NCBI GenBank assembly: GCA_964247975.1
Contig: CAXTWH010000009.1
Span: 62,001 to 126,000 of the forward strand
Reading direction: 5' to 3'
Origin: KBS-96 sp964247975
Lineage (GTDB): Bacteria > Acidobacteriota > Terriglobia > Bryobacterales > Bryobacteraceae
DNA: 64,000 bases
Below, in pieces: positions 1 to 8,242 of the stretch (positions are counted from its first letter, which is position 1; each line of letters starts with the position of its first letter). Below the pieces are notes generated by a model. It made no database searches. It had not been told where the DNA came from and saw only the letters and a program-made list of their open reading frames with translations. The translations under genes and the position numbers were made by a program.

Positions 1-1027
1 ACCATTCAATGCTGATATTTTGAGTTTCCTTGGTTTGCGGAAGCTCTCTCCGGTCAGGCATGAAAATCTGCAATCCCGCCTGCGGAGTCATTCGGGTGTA
101 GCCGTTCACCAGTTGCGCCTGATAGTTATTCAGGTCGAGATCGAACCAGGCATCTTTGGATACATCGATCATGATCAGATCGACATGCTTCATCGTGAGC
201 TTTCCAAAATCAATCGTGCCGTCGCGAAGGCGCAGGAAGTTTCGCCACTGTTCCACCCGCTCCACATCACTCTGGGCATTGCCGTAAATTTCTTCTAAAT
301 CTGGATTTACGATCCGCACGCTGCTCAACTGTCCGCGAAAATGCGGAGGAGGCAAGAGCTTCTGCGTATCAAAAAGAATATCGTTGCCGTTTACTTCTAC
401 TCCTGGAATTTCATGCTTCTGAAACAAATCGGCAAGGTTGACGTGAAATCCGCCTAGAATCGCCTTAAAAGGAATTTTCAAAACGTCAATCTTTGTCACG
501 CGTATGCGAATACGATTACCATCCACAGCGGAGATGGTGCCGATTAGCTTGATCGGCAGTGGAATAATCTTGTGTACGGTTCCGGTTAATTTGATTTGAT
601 CGCCATCGCCGGAAATAACAATGTTCTTCAGCGGAGAATCTTTCCCTCCGGTTGTATTCAGGAAATTAGTGATATCCCCGATGTTGGCGCGGAGAACCCC
701 TGTCTTAATGTCCAGCAGGAACGAGTCAGGGTCATCAAACGATGGGTTCACATTCTGGTGAGTTCTTGTCATTACACCATGCAGCCAGCGCACATAAAAT
801 CTAAAGTTAGGCCCTTTGTGCAGGAGTAAATTATGGGCATAAACGCTCGTGGAAGCGGTGTTTGAAGAATCCGTTTGTGCTGCCGCTGATGAGCCCACAG
901 CGTCAGTATTTTTCGAATTATCCTTAACGGATGCCGATTCAGGAGCATGATTGAATATCCTGATTCCCCAGACAATCAAAATAATCAAAACAACAATGAT
1001 GAAGGAAAAAAGAATTCGCGAACGCAT
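1..1027 (-). CDS. Membrane-anchored hypothetical protein, C-terminus beyond the window
   Basis: The frame is open on the minus strand from an ATG at 1027-1025 to the window edge, about 342 codons without a stop, so the gene is cut at its 3' end. The N-terminus (MRSRILFSFIIVVLIILIVW) is one membrane anchor or uncleaved signal. A low-complexity Ser/Asn/Ala stretch follows, then a beta-rich region with repeated phrases such as 'KIIPLPIKLIGTISAVDGNR' and 'KIDVLKIPFKAILGG'. That alternation recalls lipid-binding-like DUF2993/AsmA-type periplasmic domains, but I cannot assign a family. An envelope role is inferred only from the anchor. It is the downstream neighbour of the topoisomerase-RecQ gene on the same strand, 87 bp away. 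Confidence 0.75.
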   Translation of the reverse strand, partial: MRSRILFSFIIVVLIILIVWGIRIFNHAPESASVKDNSKNTDAVGSSAAAQTDSSNTASTSVYAHNLLLHKGPNFRFYVRWLHGVMTRTHQNVNPSFDDPDSFLLDIKTGVLRANIGDITNFLNTTGGKDSPLKNIVISGDGDQIKLTGTVHKIIPLPIKLIGTISAVDGNRIRIRVTKIDVLKIPFKAILGGFHVNLADLFQKHEIPGVEVNGNDILFDTQKLLPPPHFRGQLSSVRIVNPDLEEIYGNAQSDVERVEQWRNFLRLRDGTIDFGKLTMKHVDLIMIDVSKDAWFDLDLNNYQAQLVNGYTRMTPQAGLQIFMPDRRELPQTKETQNISIEW

Positions 1028-1114
1028 CAAAGAACTATGTTAAGGGACAAAGAGAGTTCCGTTCGCCCTGAATGGTACTTCCAGGAGTTTTGGTAGTGAA
1101 CTGGTCGCTGCTGA

Positions 1115-4100
1115 TCAATGCAACAAACGAAAAAGATCCGCTCCATAGCGTTTCACAATGTTTGCTCCGACGCCGCTAATCGCCAGCAGTTCCTCATTCG
1201 TTTCCGGTCGTTGAGCCGCCATTGCCCGCAACACCTGATCGCTGAAAATGCGGAATGCCGGAACACCACGCCGTTTTGCTTCCTGTACGCGCCATTTACG
1301 CAATGATTGTTCTATTTGTTCCGCATCTTGCTTTGGAAAAGAGAATTTTGTTGGGGTCGCCGGCTTCGGCTGTGTTGTTCTGCTTGTGCTCCGTTTGCTC
1401 TTTGTCTTTCCTGCGCTGCGACGTTTCTTTTCTGGGCGCGTTGTATCTTTCATCACCAACTGAAGTGGCGTTGATTCATCAGCGCGCCGACCTTGGGCTG
1501 TTAACGTGGCTTTCCGATAAGGAATCTGCTTTCCGCCTTTCTCAAAAACAGCGTCGGCAAGCATCACCAATCCGGCTCTTGCCATAGCTCCCAGCACATG
1601 CTCGAAGTCGTTGCGGGTCATCTCATCATTGGGAAATAATTCTGCATGAAGCCGCCCGGTTGCTTTTCCGTTCGCTGTTCGCAGCGCCGTCAGCGCTCGG
1701 AACACCGTCGTCCGTTCCTGGGCCGTTGCTGTTCTGAAACGCTGCGCTAAACAATCGGACGGAGCGCAGAAATCACAGATGCCGCAAGCCGAACTGCTGT
1801 CTGTAAGGTCGCCGAAGTGCCGAACCAGATACGCCATCCGGCAGCTATTCGTTGATGCATAACGAATCATCAACTCAATCTGTGCTGCTTTGTGCTCGCC
1901 CTGCGCTTGATATAACTCGCGCCAATGCTTCGCGCCGAGCATAACATGATCTTCTTCGTCAACAGAAGCTCCGCCGTGAATCCAAAGTTTCTCTAATGAT
2001 TTTTCAAATAGATCGGGTTCAATACTCAACCGGCTTTGCAGATCCGCTTTGGCGATAGGTTCACTTGTAAGCTGTCCGTAGATTTTGTCCAGTACTGATA
2101 TGTTCGGATAATCACGTTCAAAAAAGAAATCATGCGTGTGACGGTCCGCGTACGATTGCATCAGCACCGCCCGACTCGGCGCGCCGTCGCGCCCGGCGCG
2201 GCCTATTTCTTGGTAGTAGCCTTCCAGACTGCCTGACAATCCAGTATGAATTACGGTCCGCACGTTCGGTTTGTCGATGCCCATCCCAAATGCAATGGTA
2301 GCCACCATCACGTCGATTCTGTCCGCCAGAAACTCATCCTGCACCTGTTGGCGATGCTTCGCATCGAGACCAGCGTGATAAGAAGCCGCGCGAAAGCTGG
2401 TCGATAACTCTGAAGTAAACTGCTGCGCCTGCTTGCGGGTCGGCACATAAATGATGGCCGGTCTTCGTTCCTCATCCATTAAAATCTCGCGGGCTTGTGC
2501 GATACGCTCGGAAGGGTTCACTTCAACCACTTCCAATGCAATGTTGTCGCGCCGGAAGCCGTGAATAGACTGTTGTGGTTGAATTAATCCTAACTGCTGC
2601 ACAATATCCCGCTGCACCAACGGCGTAGCCGTAGCGGTTAACGCTATCACCGGACAGGGACGCAGCAATGGCAGATACTGGCCGAGCATCCGGTAATCGG
2701 GCCGGAAATCATGTCCCCACTGCGAAATGCAATGCGCTTCATCAATAGCAACCAGCGTCGGCTTTCGCTTCGCCAGCATCTCCGCAAAACCGGGAACGCG
2801 GAAACGCTCCGGCGCAATAAACAGAAATTGCAGATGCCCTTGTAGATAATCTATAGAAGCTTGACGGGATGCTGCGCGGTTCCGGCCTGAATGGATGCGA
2901 TCCACTTGAAAGCCTAGCTGCTGCAGTTTTGCAACCTGATCTTCCATTAAAGCAATCAATGGACTCACCACCAGCGTGGTTCCGCCTCGCGCTAACCCCG
3001 GCAGTTGATAACACAATGATTTGCCGGAACCGGTCGGCATCACCAGCAGCACATCTTTGCCGCTGATAGCAGCGCGGCACACTCCTTCCTGATTGGGGCG
3101 GAAGTTTGTGAAGCCGAAATGCTGCGATAGGAGTTGAGTGAGTCCATCACCTTCAAGAGAGGGTAAAGGCGTTTCGCGCACTGGGCGCTTTTCCACGAGC
3201 GGCGCTTCCGCTTCCTGCTGGATCGGCAGAAGCTCCTGCTTCTGTTCCACCTTGCCCAACACGGTTCGCACGTATTCTTCAATACCGCTCAGAAACGGCG
3301 GAAGCTGTGCCGCGCCTTGTTGAATGCGCCGCAGGTAGGCTTCCCATTGCCCGGTCATCACCGGGCTTTTCACGTCAGGATGCACCACCTCAACCAGACG
3401 GATTCCTTTATCCGTGGCTTGCAGGCTCTTGCCATCGCGCGTCATGTACTCGCGCTTCAACAGCGTTTCAATAATCGCGGCTCGCGTGGCCGGTGTTCCC
3501 AGCCCCGACTCTTTCATGGCTTCTGAAAGCTCGCGATTTTCTAAACTTTTTCCGGCAGTTTCCATCGCCGTTAAAAGCGTCGCTTCAGTGAACCGTTTCG
3601 GCGGCCTTGTCTTCTTCCGTACCGCTTCGATGTCGTCTAAGCTTTGCTGTTGTCCTTTGAACAGACTGGAGGGAAGCGTTGGTTCCGCTTCTTCAGTGTT
3701 GCTTCTAGTGGGCAATTGGAAATCGAGAATCTTCCAGCCGATCCGCTGCACCACGCTGCCGGTGCTGCGATAGCGATCAACCGTATCTGCCGTGGTGATC
3801 GCTGTGATCACAGTGGTTACCGCCACCAAATGATCATCGTGCCACGCGCTTAACAAACGCCGGCAGATCAGATCATAAATTCTGCGCTCATCCTGATCAA
3901 GATTAGCTGCCTGCGGCGAAGCAGTAGTGGGAATAATCGCGTGATGGTCGCTCACTTTCGCGTCATCTACGAACCGGCGGCTGAGCGGCTTTTCGCCGGT
4001 GCCGGGAGCCAGTTGCTTTTCATAGCCGCTTCGAATCGCGCTCACAATGCGCGGCAGTGTTTGGGCAACATCCTGCGATAAGTGTCGGCTATCGGTGCGC

Positions 4101-5101
4101 GGATAACTGATCAGCTTGTGCTGTTCGTATAACGCTTGCGCAACGCTTAGCGTTTTTTGCGCGCTGAAGCCAAACAGCCGGTTTGCATGGCGCTGCAGTT
4201 CGGTTAAGTCGTACAACAACGGCGCAGGAAGCCGCTGCGTTTCGCCCGTAATGAATTCAACTCGTATTTCGCCGGTACGGGCGCGTGCAATGATTGCTTC
4301 CGCTTCCTTACCATCGGCAGGGAGGCGCATGGCTTTTTGCAGATCACTATCGGGCTTGCCATCGGGCGCAGTCCGCAGCCAAATGCCTTGGTATTTATTT
4401 TCTGCCGGCCCATCGGACGGATGGAATGTCGCAACAACTTCGATGTAGTCTTCGGGAACGAATCTGCGGATAGCCAGTTCACGCTCCACCAGCATGGCGA
4501 GCGTTGGTGTCTGTACTCGCCCAACTGAAAGCTCTTCTCGGTAGCCGATGGAATAAGCGCGAGACAAATTCATGCCGACCAGCCAATCAGCACGACTGCG
4601 ACCGGTAGCGGCATCGGCCAGCGAATCATAATCCGCGCCAGGTCGCAGTTGATCGAACCCGCGCCGGATCGCGTCCGGCGTAAGCGATGAAATCCAGAGC
4701 CGCTGCACCGGCTTACGACATTCTGCCGCTTGATAGATGTAGCGAAAGATCAGTTCGCCTTCGCGGCCGGCATCCGTGGCGCAGACAATCCGCGACACTT
4801 TAGGCGAGTTCAGTATTTTCTGAACAACGTTAAACTGGTCTTTGGTTTTGGGATAAACCACTAGCGGCCATTCCGTTGGCAGCATCGGAAGCTGTTCGCG
4901 GGACCAGCGACGCCAAGCGGGGTTCATCTCATGCGGTTCGGCCAAAGCCACCAAATGGCCGATTGCCCAAGTGACAACATATCCATTGCCGTGCAGAAAG
5001 CCTTCGCCCTTCTTGCTTGCTCCTAAAACTTTGGCAATGTCGCGAGCTACCGAAGGCTTTTCCGCCAGCACGGCAACCGTTCCGGATTCCGGATTATCCA
5101 T
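1115..5101 (-). CDS. Single-chain topoisomerase III - RecQ helicase fusion
   Basis: One uninterrupted 1328-aa frame joins two complete enzymes. Residues 8-615 are a type IA topoisomerase III: Toprim domain with TDAGREGE at 109-116 and the catalytic tyrosine Y333 in SYPRTDSR. Toprim here reads DxG where E. coli has DxD, a variant I recall from TopB-like proteins of mobile elements. A charged Pro/Glu linker (about 616-650) leads to RecQ: motif 0 at 662-671, Walker A MPTGSGKS 688-695, DEAH 787-790, IGRAGRDG 966-973, zinc cysteines C1087, C1106, C1109 and C1112, winged helix about 1125-1210, basic linker and HRDC domain about 1255-1325. The topoisomerase lacks its usual C-terminal zinc tail; RecQ sits there instead. 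RecQ unwinding plus Topo III strand passage resolves recombination and replication intermediates. It lies 58 bp behind a 95-aa gene, probably in one transcript. Confidence 0.95.
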   Translation of the reverse strand: MDNPESGTVAVLAEKPSVARDIAKVLGASKKGEGFLHGNGYVVTWAIGHLVALAEPHEMNPAWRRWSREQLPMLPTEWPLVVYPKTKDQFNVVQKILNSPKVSRIVCATDAGREGELIFRYIYQAAECRKPVQRLWISSLTPDAIRRGFDQLRPGADYDSLADAATGRSRADWLVGMNLSRAYSIGYREELSVGRVQTPTLAMLVERELAIRRFVPEDYIEVVATFHPSDGPAENKYQGIWLRTAPDGKPDSDLQKAMRLPADGKEAEAIIARARTGEIRVEFITGETQRLPAPLLYDLTELQRHANRLFGFSAQKTLSVAQALYEQHKLISYPRTDSRHLSQDVAQTLPRIVSAIRSGYEKQLAPGTGEKPLSRRFVDDAKVSDHHAIIPTTASPQAANLDQDERRIYDLICRRLLSAWHDDHLVAVTTVITAITTADTVDRYRSTGSVVQRIGWKILDFQLPTRSNTEEAEPTLPSSLFKGQQQSLDDIEAVRKKTRPPKRFTEATLLTAMETAGKSLENRELSEAMKESGLGTPATRAAIIETLLKREYMTRDGKSLQATDKGIRLVEVVHPDVKSPVMTGQWEAYLRRIQQGAAQLPPFLSGIEEYVRTVLGKVEQKQELLPIQQEAEAPLVEKRPVRETPLPSLEGDGLTQLLSQHFGFTNFRPNQEGVCRAAISGKDVLLVMPTGSGKSLCYQLPGLARGGTTLVVSPLIALMEDQVAKLQQLGFQVDRIHSGRNRAASRQASIDYLQGHLQFLFIAPERFRVPGFAEMLAKRKPTLVAIDEAHCISQWGHDFRPDYRMLGQYLPLLRPCPVIALTATATPLVQRDIVQQLGLIQPQQSIHGFRRDNIALEVVEVNPSERIAQAREILMDEERRPAIIYVPTRKQAQQFTSELSTSFRAASYHAGLDAKHRQQVQDEFLADRIDVMVATIAFGMGIDKPNVRTVIHTGLSGSLEGYYQEIGRAGRDGAPSRAVLMQSYADRHTHDFFFERDYPNISVLDKIYGQLTSEPIAKADLQSRLSIEPDLFEKSLEKLWIHGGASVDEEDHVMLGAKHWRELYQAQGEHKAAQIELMIRYASTNSCRMAYLVRHFGDLTDSSSACGICDFCAPSDCLAQRFRTATAQERTTVFRALTALRTANGKATGRLHAELFPNDEMTRNDFEHVLGAMARAGLVMLADAVFEKGGKQIPYRKATLTAQGRRADESTPLQLVMKDTTRPEKKRRSAGKTKSKRSTSRTTQPKPATPTKFSFPKQDAEQIEQSLRKWRVQEAKRRGVPAFRIFSDQVLRAMAAQRPETNEELLAISGVGANIVKRYGADLFRLLH

Positions 5102-5159
5102 GTGACATATTTCAGTTTAGCGATCAGTATAATCGCATCCGGAATGTTTCGGTTTTGGA

Positions 5160-5447
5160 TTACCGCTGTTCCGTATTTTTCGTGCGCGACAATTCCAGCA
5201 CGCGGTCGTGGGCTTTATCGGCAGCTTTGGCAAGCTCCAACAGATCACCAGCATTAAAGCTGTCGGTGTACTTGCGTTCTTCACCCTGTTTATAGCTTTT
5301 CTCGAATTTTACGCTGTGAAATGCGCCATGCTGGCCTTCGTTGCGGAAGATGCTGGCGGTGACGCTGCCTACATGAATCCGCTCAATGGGGCGGTTCACG
5401 AAAAATGGTGCTTCATCGGTTTGTTTAACTGCGTTGGCTTGAGGCAT
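5160..5447 (-). CDS. Small conserved protein upstream of topoisomerase III-RecQ
   Basis: This 95-aa acidic/basic protein has no signal or membrane segment. Its core runs 'IFRNEGQHGAFHSVKFEKSY' followed by 'DSFNAGDLLELAKAADKAHD': a beta hairpin with an aromatic/basic face, then a helix. I have seen this layout in short hypothetical proteins of plasmids and integrative elements, and it resembles the PC4-like ssDNA-binding fold, but that is inference. A strong ribosome site (AAGGAG) precedes the ATG at 5447. The gene is first in the transcript that continues 58 bp later into the topoisomerase III-RecQ fusion, so an accessory role in DNA handling is plausible. Function otherwise unknown. Confidence 0.8.
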   Translation of the reverse strand: MPQANAVKQTDEAPFFVNRPIERIHVGSVTASIFRNEGQHGAFHSVKFEKSYKQGEERKYTDSFNAGDLLELAKAADKAHDRVLELSRTKNTEQR

Positions 5448-5466
5448 AGAAACTCCTTAGCTTTTT

Positions 5467-5498
5467 ATTATAGCTGAAATAGCGAACAAAAGGCGAAC
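5467..5498 (-). promoter_or_regulatory. Promoter with putative LexA box of the topoisomerase III-RecQ unit
   Basis: On the minus strand a perfect TATAAT lies at 5472-5467. Just upstream is a direct repeat, GTTC-N7-GTTC (plus strand GAAC at 5484-5487 and 5495-5498). Direct repeats with exactly seven bases between are the known form of the alphaproteobacterial LexA box, and lexA in this window has the same arrangement upstream. The box covers the -20 to -35 region, where a bound repressor would block RNA polymerase. It lies in the 101-bp gap shared with araA, whose start it precedes by 51 bp. Confidence 0.65.
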
Positions 5499-5548
5499 AA
5501 AGAATTTAGGGAATGATGAAAGTTTATTCTTGATGAGGAGCGAACATC

Positions 5549-7042
5549 ATGATTGATTTCACCGGACTAGAAGCTTGGTTTGTGACCGGGAGCCAACACC
5601 TGTACGGACCGGAAACACTGCGGCAGGTAGCCGAGCATTCAGCAGAAATGGTGCGCGGTTTATCGGAATCGATTGGCGTCCCGGTACGGCTGATCTTAAA
5701 ACCGGTGATGACCACAGCGGACGCAATGCGCGACTTGGCACTTGAAGCGAACAGAGCCAAAAACTGTATTGGACTTGTTCTATGGATGCACACTTTCTCC
5801 CCAGCCAAAATGTGGATTGCCGCGCTGAAAACACTGCATAAGCCTTTCGTTCACCTCCATACTCAATTCAACCGCGATCTGCCCTGGTCCACCATTGACA
5901 TGGATTTTATGAACCTGAACCAATCGGCCCACGGCGACCGCGAATTCGGGTTCATCACCAGCCGAATGCGTATCGACCGTAAGATCATCGTCGGCTTCTG
6001 GCAGGAATCAGCGGTGATTCACGAGCTAACTTCCTGGCTGCGCGTAGCCTGCGCCTGGCATGACGCACAAAATCTAAAAGTGGCCCGTTTCGGCGATAAC
6101 ATGCGAAACGTAGCGGTGACCGAAGGCGATAAGGTAGAAGCCCAGATTCGGCTCGGCTATTCCGTACAAGCGTACGGAGTGGGAGATTTAGCGGCTCGCA
6201 TTCGTCAAGTGACCGACGCGGAAGTAGAAAAGCTGGCCGCTGAATACGACAACGCGTATCTGGTGGCCGAATCGCTGCGACCGGGCGGCGCACAACGCCA
6301 AGCTTTGCGTGAAGCAGCGCGTATTGAAATCGGGCTACGCCATTTTTTAACTGATGGCGGATTTACTGCTTTCACTGATAACTTCGAAGACCTGCACGGA
6401 CTGGAACAACTGCCCGGCGTGGCTGTACAACGGTTGATGGCTGACGGCTACGGTTTCGGCGGAGAAGGCGACTGGAAAACAGCAGCCTTGGTACGCACCA
6501 TGAAAGTGATGAGCGCAACGCTTCCGGGCGGAACATCGTTCATGGAAGATTACACCTACCATTTCGGCAACGGCCAAGTGCTGGGCGCACACATGCTGGA
6601 AATCTGCCCATCCATCGCCGGCGACCGGCCTTCACTGGAAGTACATCCGCTTTCGATTGGCGGCAAAGCTGATCCGGTGCGAGTGGTGTTTACTGCTCCG
6701 CCCGGCCCGGCAGTAGTTGCTTCGGTAGTAGACATGGGAAGCCGGTTTCGTTTGATCGCCAACACGGTAGATGTAATCACGCCGGAACAGCCGCTGCCGA
6801 AACTACCGGTAGCGCGAGCGCTTTGGCTGCCCCGGCCCAACGTTCAGATTGCGGCAACCACCTGGATTCTAGCAGGCGGCGCACACCACACCGGCTTCAG
6901 CCAGGCACTAACGGCGCAACACCTGGAAGACTACGCCGAGATGGCCGGAATTGAATTTTTGTTGATTGACGAAAACACCACCATTTCAGACTTCAAGAAA
7001 GAACTGCGAGGGAACGATGCGTATTACCGCGCTCAGTTTTAG
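5549..7042 (+). CDS. araA: L-arabinose isomerase
   Basis: AraA converts L-arabinose to L-ribulose (also D-galactose to D-tagatose) in the cytosol, using Mn2+. The 497-aa product is full length compared with E. coli AraA (500 aa) and starts with the family pattern 'EAWFVTGSQHLYG'. Active-site glutamates and histidines are visible in GFGGEGDWK, SFMEDYTYH, LGAHMLE and AGGAHHTGF. A GAGGAG ribosome site precedes the ATG. No araB, araD or transporter is adjacent, so the gene is a single unit, divergent from the topoisomerase-RecQ operon. Confidence 0.95.
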   Translation: MIDFTGLEAWFVTGSQHLYGPETLRQVAEHSAEMVRGLSESIGVPVRLILKPVMTTADAMRDLALEANRAKNCIGLVLWMHTFSPAKMWIAALKTLHKPFVHLHTQFNRDLPWSTIDMDFMNLNQSAHGDREFGFITSRMRIDRKIIVGFWQESAVIHELTSWLRVACAWHDAQNLKVARFGDNMRNVAVTEGDKVEAQIRLGYSVQAYGVGDLAARIRQVTDAEVEKLAAEYDNAYLVAESLRPGGAQRQALREAARIEIGLRHFLTDGGFTAFTDNFEDLHGLEQLPGVAVQRLMADGYGFGGEGDWKTAALVRTMKVMSATLPGGTSFMEDYTYHFGNGQVLGAHMLEICPSIAGDRPSLEVHPLSIGGKADPVRVVFTAPPGPAVVASVVDMGSRFRLIANTVDVITPEQPLPKLPVARALWLPRPNVQIAATTWILAGGAHHTGFSQALTAQHLEDYAEMAGIEFLLIDENTTISDFKKELRGNDAYYRAQF

Positions 7043-7048
7043 CTTGCG

Positions 7049-7189
7049 TTACTTCTTCGATTTTTCGGTTGGATCGCCTAATCCTTTCTCTTTTAGGTCT
7101 TCTTCGATGGTTTCCCGATCGCCTTCAGCTTGCGAGGGCAGGGGGCGATCGTCTTCGGCCTGGTCCGACGGTTTTTGTTTTTCGTTCAT
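7049..7189 (-). CDS. Small charged hypothetical protein
   Basis: A 46-codon frame on the minus strand starts at ATG 7189 and ends at TAA 7051-7049. The peptide begins MNEKQKPSDQAEDDRP and ends in GLGDPTEKSKK. It is strongly hydrophilic, rich in Asp, Glu and Lys, and probably disordered. It lies just downstream of the DUF1080 gene (33 bp, same strand) and 6 bp from the araA stop. I do not recognise a family; its charge and fit between neighbours are the only support for it being real. Confidence 0.45.
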   Translation of the reverse strand: MNEKQKPSDQAEDDRPLPSQAEGDRETIEEDLKEKGLGDPTEKSKK

Positions 7190-7222
7190 AACTTTGTAGA
7201 GCGGATCGCCTCGGCGAAGGTT

Positions 7223-8020
7223 TCAAGACTCGCGCCCGGGGAGTCGGCGAATCCAGATGTTGCGATAGCGCACAGCACAGTGATGGTTTTGAAGCTGGAG
7301 CGATTCTTCAGCCGGATGTGGGTTATACGAGCCAAGCTTCGCGTGCGGAGTATCGCCGATCAGTTGTTCATGGTTCTGCACCAGCACGTTGTTTTGAAAA
7401 ACCGTAACAAAGGCCGGTTTAAGAAGTTTTGCCCCATCAAAGCGAGGAGCTTCGAACACAATGTCGTAAGTTTGCCATTCACCGGGCGGGCGCGAAACAT
7501 TCACCAGTGGCGGATATTGGCCGTAGATCGAAGCGGCCTGGCCATCGGAATAAGTGGGGTTGTTGTAAGAATCCAGCACTTGAATTTCATAACGCCCCAT
7601 AAATAAGACCCCGCTGTTGCCGCGATTCTGGCTATCGCCTTTTGCTTCCGCCGGCGAGGCCCATTCCAGGTGAAGCTGCACATCACCGAATTTTTCTTTT
7701 GTGTTGATGCTGCCGGCTCCATTGACGATTTCGGCATAGCCATCTTCTATCTTCCATTTCGGCGCGGCGGCCTGCCCGTGATCCATCGTGACCCATTGCG
7801 ATAAGTCCTTTCCGTCGAAAAGCACAATGGCATCAGAAGGCGGAGCGGTTCCCCGGCCTGGAGTGACGACCTGCGGGTGAGGACGGTTTTTATCATGGAC
7901 GCGCCACTTACCACCGGGTAAGTAAGGAGTGTTGTCGTAACCCAGGGGATGCTCTTGGGCGGTTAACAACAGCGCAGGCAATAAGACGATAGGGAGCCAA
8001 CGAATCGACATAGCGATCAT
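7223..8020 (-). CDS. Secreted DUF1080 (3-keto-disaccharide hydrolase-like) protein
   Basis: The 265-aa protein begins with a signal peptide (MIAMSIRWLPIVLLPALLLT) and carries one DUF1080 beta-jelly-roll domain from about residue 60: 'DAIVLFDGKDLSQW', 'FGDVQLHLEWASP', 'NRGNSGVLFMGRYEIQVLDS' and 'GEWQTYDIVF' are family signatures. DUF1080 proteins are laminarinase-like sugar-binding or hydrolytic domains, some shown to act on 3-keto-glycosides. They are abundant in soil Acidobacteria and Planctomycetes. Location should be periplasmic or outer surface. An alternative start is the Met at 8011. Neighbouring araA fits plant-polysaccharide use, but they are on opposite strands. Confidence 0.85.
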   Translation of the reverse strand: MIAMSIRWLPIVLLPALLLTAQEHPLGYDNTPYLPGGKWRVHDKNRPHPQVVTPGRGTAPPSDAIVLFDGKDLSQWVTMDHGQAAAPKWKIEDGYAEIVNGAGSINTKEKFGDVQLHLEWASPAEAKGDSQNRGNSGVLFMGRYEIQVLDSYNNPTYSDGQAASIYGQYPPLVNVSRPPGEWQTYDIVFEAPRFDGAKLLKPAFVTVFQNNVLVQNHEQLIGDTPHAKLGSYNPHPAEESLQLQNHHCAVRYRNIWIRRLPGRES

Positions 8021-8242
8021 AATTTTATCTTTCTTCGGCGGAGATTAATTTCCGGGTGGTTCCACCAAGAAAATTCAGCCAGCAATTCAGGGAGTTTAGA
8101 ACTTTGCAACGGACGCGCCTCATTCATCTTTTAACCGGACTTTGGGCTTCGCTGTCGGGGCCGCTGCTGACAGTGCTGATTTTAGTTCTGCGCTTAGCGT
8201 AAGCCGCGGAACGAAACGAGTGTGTGGCAAGATTGTCCACAC

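Noticed and set aside
20..298. Plus-strand frame at the window start.
   Set aside because: It runs antisense to the better supported minus-strand gene (1-1027), whose N-terminal anchor and continuous frame are convincing.
1115..5498. The topoisomerase-RecQ unit as part of a plasmid-like or integrative element.
   Set aside because: The TopB variant and 95-aa protein recall mobile elements, but no relaxase, integrase, attachment site or partition gene is nearby and neighbours look chromosomal.
8056..8202. Short plus-strand frame with a hydrophobic end, from GTG 8056 or TTG 8104.
   Set aside because: No good start codon or ribosome site, no family, only about 48 residues. Possible but not supported.
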